Shown here piece by piece: positions 7,103-13,030 of a DNA stretch of 21,310 nucleotides. Origin of the DNA: JBDSKH01 sp035495435. Its GTDB lineage: Bacteria; Actinomycetota; Actinomycetes; Actinomycetales; Microbacteriaceae. A program made the translations under genes and the position numbers. Every line of letters starts with the position of its first letter. Positions within the stretch are counted from its first letter, which is position 1. The notes under the pieces were generated by a model that worked only from the letters and a program-made list of their open reading frames with translations, was not told the origin of the DNA and ran no database searches. The stretch lies in assembly GCA_035495435.1 (NCBI GenBank), contig DATJFV010000021.1, forward strand, positions 1-21,310, read 5' to 3'.

Positions 7103-7153
7103 CGCACCCCTAGACTCTGAGCCACTCAGTGGACCACCTAAGGAGAAAACCGT

Positions 7154-7678
7154 ATGGCTGCTGTATCCACCTCCCGCCGGGCAACCGCCGGGATCGTCTT
7201 CATCATCGCGGGGGTTCTGCTCGCGCTGGCCATCCTGCTGCCGCTGCTCGGAATGTCGGGTGTGCCGTGGCTGCTGGCCCTGGCCTACATTGCGATCGCG
7301 GTCGCGTTCGGCATTCTCGGCATCGGCGCCGTGAACTCGACGCTGGCGAAGATCACCCTGATCGCTGCCGCGGTCGGCTGGTTGCTGCTCGGCATCGCCA
7401 AGCTCGGGCTGTCGCTGCCCGGCGTGCTGCTCACCATCGCGGCGCTGGTCGCCGGTGTCGCCGGCCTGATCGCCGCGGTCGTGCTGTACGTCGGCAAGGA
7501 GGTGCGCAACCTTCCCGCGATCATCTTCATCATCACCACCGCGCTCGGGCTGCTGTACCTGCTGCCCGCGATCGGCGTGAACCTCGCCGGGCTGGCAACG
7601 ATCATCGCGGTGCTGTTCGCCGCCGGTCTGATCGTCAGCGGAGTGCTGTTCTTCCAGAAGGAGCGTCGCCGCCGGTGA
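7154..7678 (+). CDS. Multi-pass membrane protein of unknown function
   Basis: A 174-aa very hydrophobic protein with five to six predicted membrane segments (about residues 12-33, 38-58, 63-83, 86-112, 120-140 and 143-166), a short basic N-terminus, and a basic C-terminal tail (FFQKERRRR) that by the positive-inside rule should be cytoplasmic. The start ATG 7154 has a strong AAGGAG (7140-7145) eight bases upstream, unlike most genes nearby, which appear leaderless. The last two helices partly echo the first two in composition, so an internal duplication is possible. I recognise no family and propose no function. It is monocistronic: tRNA-Arg lies divergent on its left, and a strong hairpin follows the stop. 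Confidence 0.88.
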   Translation: MAAVSTSRRATAGIVFIIAGVLLALAILLPLLGMSGVPWLLALAYIAIAVAFGILGIGAVNSTLAKITLIAAAVGWLLLGIAKLGLSLPGVLLTIAALVAGVAGLIAAVVLYVGKEVRNLPAIIFIITTALGLLYLLPAIGVNLAGLATIIAVLFAAGLIVSGVLFFQKERRRR

Positions 7679-7686
7679 CCACCTGA

Positions 7687-7719
7687 GTGCTGCCCGGGCG
7701 TTGCTCGCCCGGGCAGCAC
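7687..7719 (+). terminator. Transcription terminator hairpin after the 7154 gene
   Basis: A perfect 14-bp stem (GTGCTGCCCGGGCG / CGCCCGGGCAGCAC) closed by the 5-base loop TTGCT, starting eight bases after the stop codon. There is no T-run, as is common for terminators of GC-rich actinobacteria. Confidence 0.78.
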
Positions 7720-7727
7720 ATCCGGCT

Positions 7728-7733
7728 TAACGT
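7728..7733 (+). promoter_or_regulatory. -10 hexamer TAACGT, leaderless promoter of dps
   Basis: TAACGT ends six bases before ATG 7740, which puts the predicted transcription start on or within a base of the A of the start codon. No Shine-Dalgarno sequence precedes the gene, which fits leaderless translation. Confidence 0.6.
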
Positions 7734-7739
7734 CGGACC

Positions 7740-8258
7740 ATGGCACAGACAACCACCGCGGGCGCCCGCACCACTCGCCGTCAGAACGCCGAGCACGGGT
7801 TCACCGCCTCGAAGACCCTCACCACCAACCTGCAGAGCGTGCTCGTCGATCTGATCGAGCTGGCCAGCCAGGGCAAGCAGGCCCACTGGAACGTGGTGGG
7901 CAAGAACTTCCGCGACACGCACCGCATCCTCGACGAGATCATCGAGGCGGCACGCGGCTTCAGCGACGAGGTCGCCGAGCGGATGCGGGCGCTGCACGCC
8001 ATCCCCGACGGTCGCAGTGACACCGTCAGCGCCAGCACCACGCTGCCCGAGTTCCCCGCGGGCGAAGTCGCCACGACAGACGTGATCGACCTCGTCACCG
8101 TGCGGCTCGAAGCCGCCGTGCACACCATGCGCGAGGTGCACGACCAGGTCGATGAGGAAGACCCGACGAGCGCCGACATCCTGCACGGGATCATCGAGAA
8201 GCTCGAGCAGTTCGCCTGGATGGTGTCGGCCGAGAACCGCACGCCCGCCAAAGGGTAG
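7740..8258 (+). CDS. dps: Dps family DNA-binding ferritin-like protein
   Basis: A 172-aa member of the Dps/bacterioferritin-like family, which forms dodecamers that oxidise Fe(II) with hydrogen peroxide and can coat DNA under stress. The inter-subunit ferroxidase signature is present: H49 in KQAHWNVVGKNF, and H61, D65 and E66 in THRILDEIIEA. The usual four-helix length follows, including EVAERMRALHAIPDG. The first 20 residues are a Thr/Arg-rich flexible tail (TTTAGARTTRRQ) of the kind that mediates DNA binding in some Dps proteins. Start ATG 7740 is set by the leaderless -10 at 7728. It lies between a terminator and the promoter of the next gene, so it is transcribed alone. The choice between Dps and a miniferritin without DNA binding cannot be made from sequence. 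Confidence 0.95.
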   Translation: MAQTTTAGARTTRRQNAEHGFTASKTLTTNLQSVLVDLIELASQGKQAHWNVVGKNFRDTHRILDEIIEAARGFSDEVAERMRALHAIPDGRSDTVSASTTLPEFPAGEVATTDVIDLVTVRLEAAVHTMREVHDQVDEEDPTSADILHGIIEKLEQFAWMVSAENRTPAKG

Positions 8259-8271
8259 CCAGAGAGTCGTC

Positions 8272-8277
8272 TACACT
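8272..8277 (+). promoter_or_regulatory. -10 hexamer TACACT, near-leaderless promoter of the 8286 gene
   Basis: TACACT lies eight bases before GTG 8286. The predicted start of transcription is at or one base before the initiation codon. It is 14 bases after the dps stop. Confidence 0.5.
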
Positions 8278-8285
8278 CTCCCTAC

Positions 8286-8567
8286 GTGTCAGCACTGAGA
8301 GGTTGGTGGCGTCCCGGCCGCCGCGAAGCCCTCCTGCGCAGGCTCGTGTTCTCGGCGAAGGAGCGCTGCGCCTGCGGGGCCGGCTTCGCCTACGACAAGC
8401 GCGCATCGCATCCGGTCTGGGATTGCAGCGCCATCCTGCTGGGTGACGCGCTGCTTGCCGGCGAGTCGGGGGCGTGCACGCACTCGCGACCGTGCGAGTA
8501 CTTCGAGATGCTGTCTGAGAAGCACCCGGTCGCCCAGGGCGCCACCACGCGCCCCGCCGCCGCGTAA
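8286..8567 (+). CDS. Small Cys-rich protein, possible zinc-binding
   Basis: A 93-aa protein with a basic N-terminus (WWRPGRREALLRR) followed by five cysteines and a histidine: C28 and C30 (CAC), C47 (WDC), C64 with H66 (ACTH) and C70 (RPCEYFEM). The spacing is not that of a standard zinc ribbon but would allow binding of one metal ion, which is inference. The protein is soluble and ends in a short Ala-rich tail. GTG 8286 is chosen because the reading frame has coding character from there and a -10 hexamer sits eight bases upstream. It lies between dps and the kynurenine operon and has its own promoter. I recognise no named family. Confidence 0.82.
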   Translation: MSALRGWWRPGRREALLRRLVFSAKERCACGAGFAYDKRASHPVWDCSAILLGDALLAGESGACTHSRPCEYFEMLSEKHPVAQGATTRPAAA

Positions 8568-8592
8568 CAGCCGAAACCGTCTATATCGCTTT

Positions 8593-8619
8593 TGTGACGC
8601 TCGTCATAGAGTCGTCACA
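8593..8619 (+). promoter_or_regulatory. Leaderless promoter and palindromic operator candidates of the kynurenine operon
   Basis: TAGAGT (8607-8612) is a -10 hexamer six bases before ATG 8619, so transcription should start at the initiation codon. Around it are two inverted repeats with shared half-sites: TGACG-CT-CGTCA (8595-8606), just upstream of the -10, and TGTGACG-N13-CGTCACA (8593-8599 and 8613-8619), whose right arm reaches the start codon. A protein bound here would block RNA polymerase. The operon's own PaaX-like product is the natural candidate, which is inference. Confidence 0.55.
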
Positions 8620-9434
8620 TGGCTCCCGACGATGCGACGCCGCTCACCTACGGCAGTTACCTCGCCCTCGATGACGTGCTCAGCGCGCAGCACCTGCGCA
8701 GCGTGCCGGCCCACCACGACGAACTGCTGTTCATCGTGCAGCACCAGACCAGCGAGCTCTGGTTCAAGCTGATGCTGCACGAGCTGCGCTCCGCCCGCAG
8801 CGCCCTCGACCACGACGACCTGCAGACCGCGCTGAAGCGCACGGCGCGGGTGAAGCAGATCCAGGTGACGCTCACCGAGCAGTGGTCGGTGCTCGGCACC
8901 CTGACCCCCAGCGAGTACGTCGAGTTCCGCGAGTTCCTGGCCACCTCGTCGGGGTTCCAGTCGTACCAGTACCGCGCGGTCGAGTTTCTGCTGGGCAACA
9001 AGAACCCGCGCATGCTGTCGGTGTTCGACGCCGAACCGGGCGCCCAGGCGATGCTGCAGACCGCCCTCGACGAACCGTCGCTCTACGACGCGTTCCTGGC
9101 GTTCCTCGCCCGTGCCGGCTTCCCCATCCCCGCGGCGGTGCTCGACCGCGACGTGTCGCAGCCGTGGGAGTTCAGCCCCGACCTGGTGCAGGTCATCCAC
9201 GACATCTATCGCGACTCGACGAACCACTGGCGCTACTACGAGGCCTGCGAAGAGCTGGTCGACCTGGAGGAGAACTTCCAGCTCTGGCGGTTCCGGCACC
9301 TGCGCACCGTGCAGCGCATCATCGGGCTGAAGTCGGGCACCGGCGGCAGCGCCGGCGTCGCCTACCTCGAGCGCGCGCTCAGCCAGACCTTCTTCCCCGA
9401 GCTGTACGCGGTGCGCAACGAGATCGGCGCGTGA
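8619..9434 (+). CDS. kynA: Tryptophan 2,3-dioxygenase
   Basis: A 271-aa heme enzyme that opens the indole ring of L-tryptophan with O2 to give N-formyl-L-kynurenine, the first step of the kynurenine pathway. Known active-site residues of the Xanthomonas enzyme map with constant spacing: F38 and H42 (FIVQHQTSELWFK), Y100 and R104 (EYVEFREF), heme ligand H227 (FRHLRTVQRIIG) and T241 in the GTGGSAG loop (240-246). The H42-H227 distance of 185 residues equals that in the reference enzyme as I recall it. The SGFQSYQYR signature is at 111-119. The length is typical of the bacterial family. Start ATG 8619 follows a leaderless -10. The stop overlaps the next gene as TGATG, so it heads the 8619-12389 operon. 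Confidence 0.97.
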   Translation: MAPDDATPLTYGSYLALDDVLSAQHLRSVPAHHDELLFIVQHQTSELWFKLMLHELRSARSALDHDDLQTALKRTARVKQIQVTLTEQWSVLGTLTPSEYVEFREFLATSSGFQSYQYRAVEFLLGNKNPRMLSVFDAEPGAQAMLQTALDEPSLYDAFLAFLARAGFPIPAAVLDRDVSQPWEFSPDLVQVIHDIYRDSTNHWRYYEACEELVDLEENFQLWRFRHLRTVQRIIGLKSGTGGSAGVAYLERALSQTFFPELYAVRNEIGA

Positions 9435-10285
9435 TGCTGCTTCCGGTGTTCACCGACTCGCACGTGCATCTGGGGTTGGCGGATGCGGCGGCGCTGCGAG
9501 CGGGCGGCATCGGCCGGGTGCTCGATCTGGGCTGGGACCCGGCCATCGCATCCGGCTGGCGCGGCACCCACGCCGACGGCCTGCGGGTCGATATCGCCGG
9601 GCCGCTGCTGGCGGCACCGGGCGGGTACCCGCTGACCTCTGGATGGGCGCCGCCCGAGGCGACGCTCGAGGTCGCGGATGCCGCGGCCGCCGCATCCGCG
9701 ATCGCCCGTCTGGTGCACCTCGGCGCCGCCGTCGCGAAGATCACCCTCAACGCGGAAGCCGGCCCCGTCTGGAACGACCCCCTGCTCGCCACCGTCGTCG
9801 CACGCGCCCACGAGGCGCAGCTGCCCGTGGTCGCCCACGCCCAGGGTGCGGGCCAGGCCGAACGCGCCCTCGACGCCGGAGTCGACGCGCTTGCCCATAC
9901 CCCGTGGAGCGAGTCGCTCTCGGATGCGGTGATCGCGCGGATGGCGCAGCGTATGGCGTGGATCAGCACACTCGACATCCACGGCTGGGGCGCGTACGGG
10001 GACGACTTCGGGCGCGCGTTCGGCAACCTCGAGCGCTTCGTCGCCGCGGGCGGAACCGTGCACTACGGCACCGACCTCGGCAACGGTCCGCTGCCGGCCG
10101 GGCTGAACCGCCGCGAACTCGAGGCGCTCGACGCGGCCGGGGTCGACCTGGTCGCAGCCCTGCGCGGAATCCTGCCGACCGACGATCACGTCGATGACCG
10201 CCTCGTCCAGGACGTCCCCGTCGACACGCTCGCCGACATCACCCTCGACTCCCTGCTCGCCTCCACCGTGAAGGACCGCACATGA
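9434..10285 (+). CDS. Amidohydrolase-superfamily enzyme in the kyn operon, candidate formylkynurenine formamidase
   Basis: A 283-aa metal-dependent hydrolase of the amidohydrolase superfamily. All usual metal ligands are in order: H10 and H12 (DSHVHLG), K102 (AKITLN, possibly carboxylated), H135 (VVAHAQG), H155 (ALAHTPW) and D214 (HYGTDLG). It begins directly at the first beta strand of the barrel; the N-terminal beta-sandwich part usual in longer members is missing, making it compact. The start ATG 9434 overlaps the kynA stop (TGATG), and its own stop overlaps the kynU start (ATGA), so the three enzymes are translationally coupled. No KynB-type cyclase-fold formamidase is present, so this enzyme probably hydrolyses N-formylkynurenine to kynurenine and formate. 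That role is inferred from position; hydrolysis of another amide is possible. Confidence 0.9.
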   Translation: MLLPVFTDSHVHLGLADAAALRAGGIGRVLDLGWDPAIASGWRGTHADGLRVDIAGPLLAAPGGYPLTSGWAPPEATLEVADAAAAASAIARLVHLGAAVAKITLNAEAGPVWNDPLLATVVARAHEAQLPVVAHAQGAGQAERALDAGVDALAHTPWSESLSDAVIARMAQRMAWISTLDIHGWGAYGDDFGRAFGNLERFVAAGGTVHYGTDLGNGPLPAGLNRRELEALDAAGVDLVAALRGILPTDDHVDDRLVQDVPVDTLADITLDSLLASTVKDRT

Positions 10286-11523
10286 CCGCGCCCGCCATCC
10301 CCGCCACCCCTGCCGCCCCCACCGCCGCCGAGCTCGACGCCGCCGACCCGCTCGCCGCGTACGCTGCCGAGTTCGTGCCGAGCGACCAGGTCGTCGCCTA
10401 CCTCGACGGCAACTCGCTCGGCCGGCCGCTGCGCGCCAGCGAGCACCGTTTCGCCGACTTCATCGCACGCGATTGGGGTTCGCGGCTGATCCGCTCGTGG
10501 GACGAGCGCTGGATGGAGTTGCCATTCACCCTCGGCGACCGCATCGCGAGCGCGACGCTCGGGGCGGCATCCGGTCAGACGGTCGTCGGCGACTCGACCA
10601 CGGTGCTGCTCTACAAGCTGGCCCGCGCCTGCATCGACGCCCGCCCCGGCCGCGACGAGGTCGTGGTCGACACCGGCAACTTTCCGACCGACCGGTTTCT
10701 GCTCGAGGGCATCGCCGCCGAACGCGGGCTGACGCTGCGCTGGATCACCCCCGACGCCGCCGGCGGGGTCACTGTCGACCAGGTCGCCGCCGAGGTGGGC
10801 GAGCGCACCGCGCTGGTGCTGCTCAGCCACGTCGACTACCGGTCGGGGTACGTCACCGACCTGCCCGGCATCACCGCGGTCGCGCACGATGCCGGGGCGC
10901 TCGTGCTCTGGGACCTCAGCCACTCGGTCGGTGCGCTGCCGGTGGGGCTCGACGCGTCGGGGGCGGATGTCGCGGTCGGCTGCACCTACAAGTACCTGAA
11001 CGGCGGCCCCGGCGCGCCCGCGTTCGCCTACGTGCGGGCCGACCTGCAGGATGCGCTGCAGCAGCCCATCCAGGGCTGGATGGGTGCCGGCGACGTGTTC
11101 GCGATGGCCGACGAGTACACCCCCGCCGCCGGGATGCGGCGCTTCCTCAGCGGCACCCCGCCGGTCGTCGGCATGCTCGCCCTGCACGACATGCTCGACC
11201 TGATCGAGAAGGTCGGCATCGAGGCGATCAGGCAGAAGTCGGTGCAGCTGACCTCCTACGTCATCGACTGGACCGACCAGCACCTCGCCGGCCTCGGCGT
11301 GCGGGTGTCGAGCCCGCGCGAGGAGCGCCTGCGGGGCGGCCACGTGACCCTGTCGCACCCGGCGTTCCGGGAGGTGACGGCGCGGCTGTGGCAGCGCGAC
11401 GTGATCCCCGACTTCCGCTTCCCCGACGGGCTGCGCGTGGGGCTGTCGCCGCTCAGCACCACGTTCGCCGAGGTCGAGGCCGGGCTCGAGGCGATCCGCG
11501 AGGAGCTGCAGGCGCTGGTATGA
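10282..11523 (+). CDS. kynU: Kynureninase
   Basis: A 413-aa PLP enzyme (aminotransferase class V fold) that cleaves L-kynurenine to anthranilate and L-alanine. The PLP lysine is K237 in CTYKYLNGGPG, preceded by Y236. D137 in NFPTD, and D211 and H214 in LWDLSHSVGALP, correspond to the cofactor-binding residues of the Pseudomonas fluorescens enzyme (D132, D201, H204, Y226, K227) with consistent spacing. The N-terminus has a low-complexity Ala/Pro run (about residues 3-15). The length is normal. ATG 10282 overlaps the amidohydrolase stop by four bases. No genes for anthranilate degradation or NAD synthesis follow, so the pathway product is anthranilate, which may feed tryptophan resynthesis or be degraded by functions encoded elsewhere. 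Confidence 0.97.
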   Translation: MTAPAIPATPAAPTAAELDAADPLAAYAAEFVPSDQVVAYLDGNSLGRPLRASEHRFADFIARDWGSRLIRSWDERWMELPFTLGDRIASATLGAASGQTVVGDSTTVLLYKLARACIDARPGRDEVVVDTGNFPTDRFLLEGIAAERGLTLRWITPDAAGGVTVDQVAAEVGERTALVLLSHVDYRSGYVTDLPGITAVAHDAGALVLWDLSHSVGALPVGLDASGADVAVGCTYKYLNGGPGAPAFAYVRADLQDALQQPIQGWMGAGDVFAMADEYTPAAGMRRFLSGTPPVVGMLALHDMLDLIEKVGIEAIRQKSVQLTSYVIDWTDQHLAGLGVRVSSPREERLRGGHVTLSHPAFREVTARLWQRDVIPDFRFPDGLRVGLSPLSTTFAEVEAGLEAIREELQALV

Positions 11524-12389
11524 CCGGCGCGGAAATCGCGGGCGTGCTCGACGACATCGACGCCCGGCCGGGCAGTGCGGTGTCGCTGCTGCGCACCGTC
11601 GTCGGGCTCTACCTGCGGCGGCAGGGCGGCTGGATGCCGGTGGCGGCTCTCGTGCTCGTGCTGCGGCACCTGGGGCTCGACCCGTCGGGCGCGCGCACCG
11701 CGATCTCGCGGGTGAAGGCGGCCGGGCTGCTGGTGCCCGAGGCCCGCGGCGACGTGAAGGGGTATGCGCTCGCTGCGGGCGCCGAACCGATGCTGGCGGC
11801 CGGGGATCGGCGCATCTTCCACCCGAGACGCATGTCCCGTGGGGAGAGGTGGTGCCTGATCTCGTTCTCCCTGCCCGAGGAGCGCCGGGCGGTGCGGCAT
11901 CAGCTGCGGCGGCGGTTGCAGTTCATCGGGTGCGGAACGGTTTCCGCGGGGCTCTGGATCTGCCCGGCCACCCTCACCGGGGAGGTGGAGCAGATCCTCG
12001 CCGACCTGGGGGTGCGCGACGAGGCCACCCTGTTCGAGACCGGGGATCCGCGGCCGCTGACCCCGGCATCCTGGTGGGATCTCGACGCCCTGGCCGCACT
12101 GCACCGTGAGTTCGCCGCCGGGACCGAGCCGCTGCGCGCCGAACCCGACCCCCTCATCCGGTATGCGCGCGGCATCGACCTGTGGCGGCCGATCCCCTAC
12201 CTCGACCCCGGTCTGCCCGAGCACCTGCTGCCCGCCGACTGGCCGGGCCGGCGCAGCGAGCAGCTGTACACCGAGCTGGCGCAGCTGGCGCCCGCGGCCG
12301 AGGCGCGGCTCGACCTGCTGCTCCGTGCTTCCCCGGCATCCGCTGAACGCGCGCTGGACACAGCCCGGGCGGGGACGCGTCCCGCCTAG
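11520..12389 (+). CDS. PaaX-family transcriptional regulator, probable local repressor of the kyn operon
   Basis: A 289-aa protein of the PaaX family, whose best-known member represses phenylacetate degradation and responds to phenylacetyl-CoA. It has an N-terminal winged helix (about residues 20-85, with DPSGARTAISRVKAAGLL at 54-71 as the recognition region and a basic wing ending GDVKGYAL), a central domain (ERWCLISFSLPEERRAVRHQ to GLWICPATL), and a C-terminal helical domain. Its start overlaps the kynU stop (ATGA), so it is made with the enzymes. I infer autoregulation of the operon through the inverted repeats at 8593-8619, with a pathway intermediate as inducer. Its stop codon TAG (12387-12389) is also the start of the -10 hexamer of the next gene. 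The inducer cannot be read from sequence. Confidence 0.92.
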   Translation: MTGAEIAGVLDDIDARPGSAVSLLRTVVGLYLRRQGGWMPVAALVLVLRHLGLDPSGARTAISRVKAAGLLVPEARGDVKGYALAAGAEPMLAAGDRRIFHPRRMSRGERWCLISFSLPEERRAVRHQLRRRLQFIGCGTVSAGLWICPATLTGEVEQILADLGVRDEATLFETGDPRPLTPASWWDLDALAALHREFAAGTEPLRAEPDPLIRYARGIDLWRPIPYLDPGLPEHLLPADWPGRRSEQLYTELAQLAPAAEARLDLLLRASPASAERALDTARAGTRPA

Positions 12390-12392
12390 CGT
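12387..12392 (+). promoter_or_regulatory. -10 hexamer TAGCGT, leaderless promoter of the flavodoxin-like gene
   Basis: TAGCGT is followed by seven bases and then ATG 12400, which puts the transcription start at the initiation codon. Its first three bases are the stop codon of the PaaX-like gene. The identical hexamer and spacing occur at 15706. Confidence 0.6.
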
Positions 12393-12399
12393 CGGAACC

Positions 12400-13020
12400 A
12401 TGGCATCCGCACCCGCGACACCCACCGCCCTGGTCCTGAACTGCACCCTGAAGCCGAGCCCCGAGCGCTCGAGCACGCAGAAACTCGCCGACGAGGTCCT
12501 GGCCGCGCTCGCCACCCACGGCATCACCGGCGAGACCGTGCGGGTCGTGGATCACGACGTGAAGCCGGGCGTGTACGCCGACATGGGCGACGGGGACGAG
12601 TGGCCGGCGATCCGCGAGAAGGTACTGGCGGCGCGCATCCTGGTTTTGGCCACCCCCACGTGGATGGGTCACGCGTCGAGCGTCGCCCGGCGGGTTCTCG
12701 AGCGACTCGACGCCGAGCTCGCGGAGACCGACGACAGCGGCCGCCCCACCATGTTCGGCAAGGTCGCGGTCGTCGTCGCGGTGGGCAACGAGGACGGCGC
12801 CCACGAGATCTTCGCCGAGGCCGCGCAAGGGCTGAACGACGTGGGGTTCACGATCCCGGCGCAGGCCAACACCTACTGGAACGGCGAGGCGATGGGCAGT
12901 ACCGACTACCAGGATCTGCCCGAGACCCCGGAGGCGACCGCCTCGGCCACGAAGACCGCGGCCGCGAACGCGGCGCACCTGGCCCGGCTCCTCGAGTCGA
13001 CCGCCTACCCCGCCCCGTAG
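12400..13020 (+). CDS. Flavodoxin-like / NADPH-dependent FMN reductase family protein
   Basis: A 206-aa flavoprotein of the flavodoxin-like superfamily. A beta strand with the FMN phosphate-binding loop lies at residues 8-25 (ALVLNCTLKPSPERSST); the second flavin loop is ATPTWMGHASSVARRVLERLD; the third has VAVGNEDGAHEIFAEAAQGL, then PAQANTYWNG. Members reduce quinones, azo compounds or FMN using NAD(P)H; the substrate is unknown. ATG 12400 is chosen because the frame upstream is the PaaX-like gene in another phase and a leaderless -10 sits at 12387. The gene ends ten bases before the convergent helR stop, and no terminator hairpin is visible between them. Confidence 0.9.
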   Translation: MASAPATPTALVLNCTLKPSPERSSTQKLADEVLAALATHGITGETVRVVDHDVKPGVYADMGDGDEWPAIREKVLAARILVLATPTWMGHASSVARRVLERLDAELAETDDSGRPTMFGKVAVVVAVGNEDGAHEIFAEAAQGLNDVGFTIPAQANTYWNGEAMGSTDYQDLPETPEATASATKTAAANAAHLARLLESTAYPAP

Positions 13021-13030
13021 ACCCGGTGCC

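Noticed and set aside
7129..7686. 185-codon frame overlapping the 7154 membrane protein
   Set aside because: Its product is an Arg/His-rich frame-shifted shadow; the 7154 frame has a strong ribosome site and regular membrane helices.
8882..9433. N-terminal extension of the amidohydrolase frame back into kynA
   Set aside because: The extension is Arg/Pro-rich out-of-frame kynA sequence. The HxH strand expected near the N-terminus begins right after ATG 9434.
10186..12527. Long minus-strand reading frames opposite kynU and the PaaX-like gene (390 and 423 codons)
   Set aside because: Their products are Arg/Pro/Gly/His-rich with no motif, and they lie antisense to clearly recognised enzymes; this is the usual shadow of GC-rich codon use.
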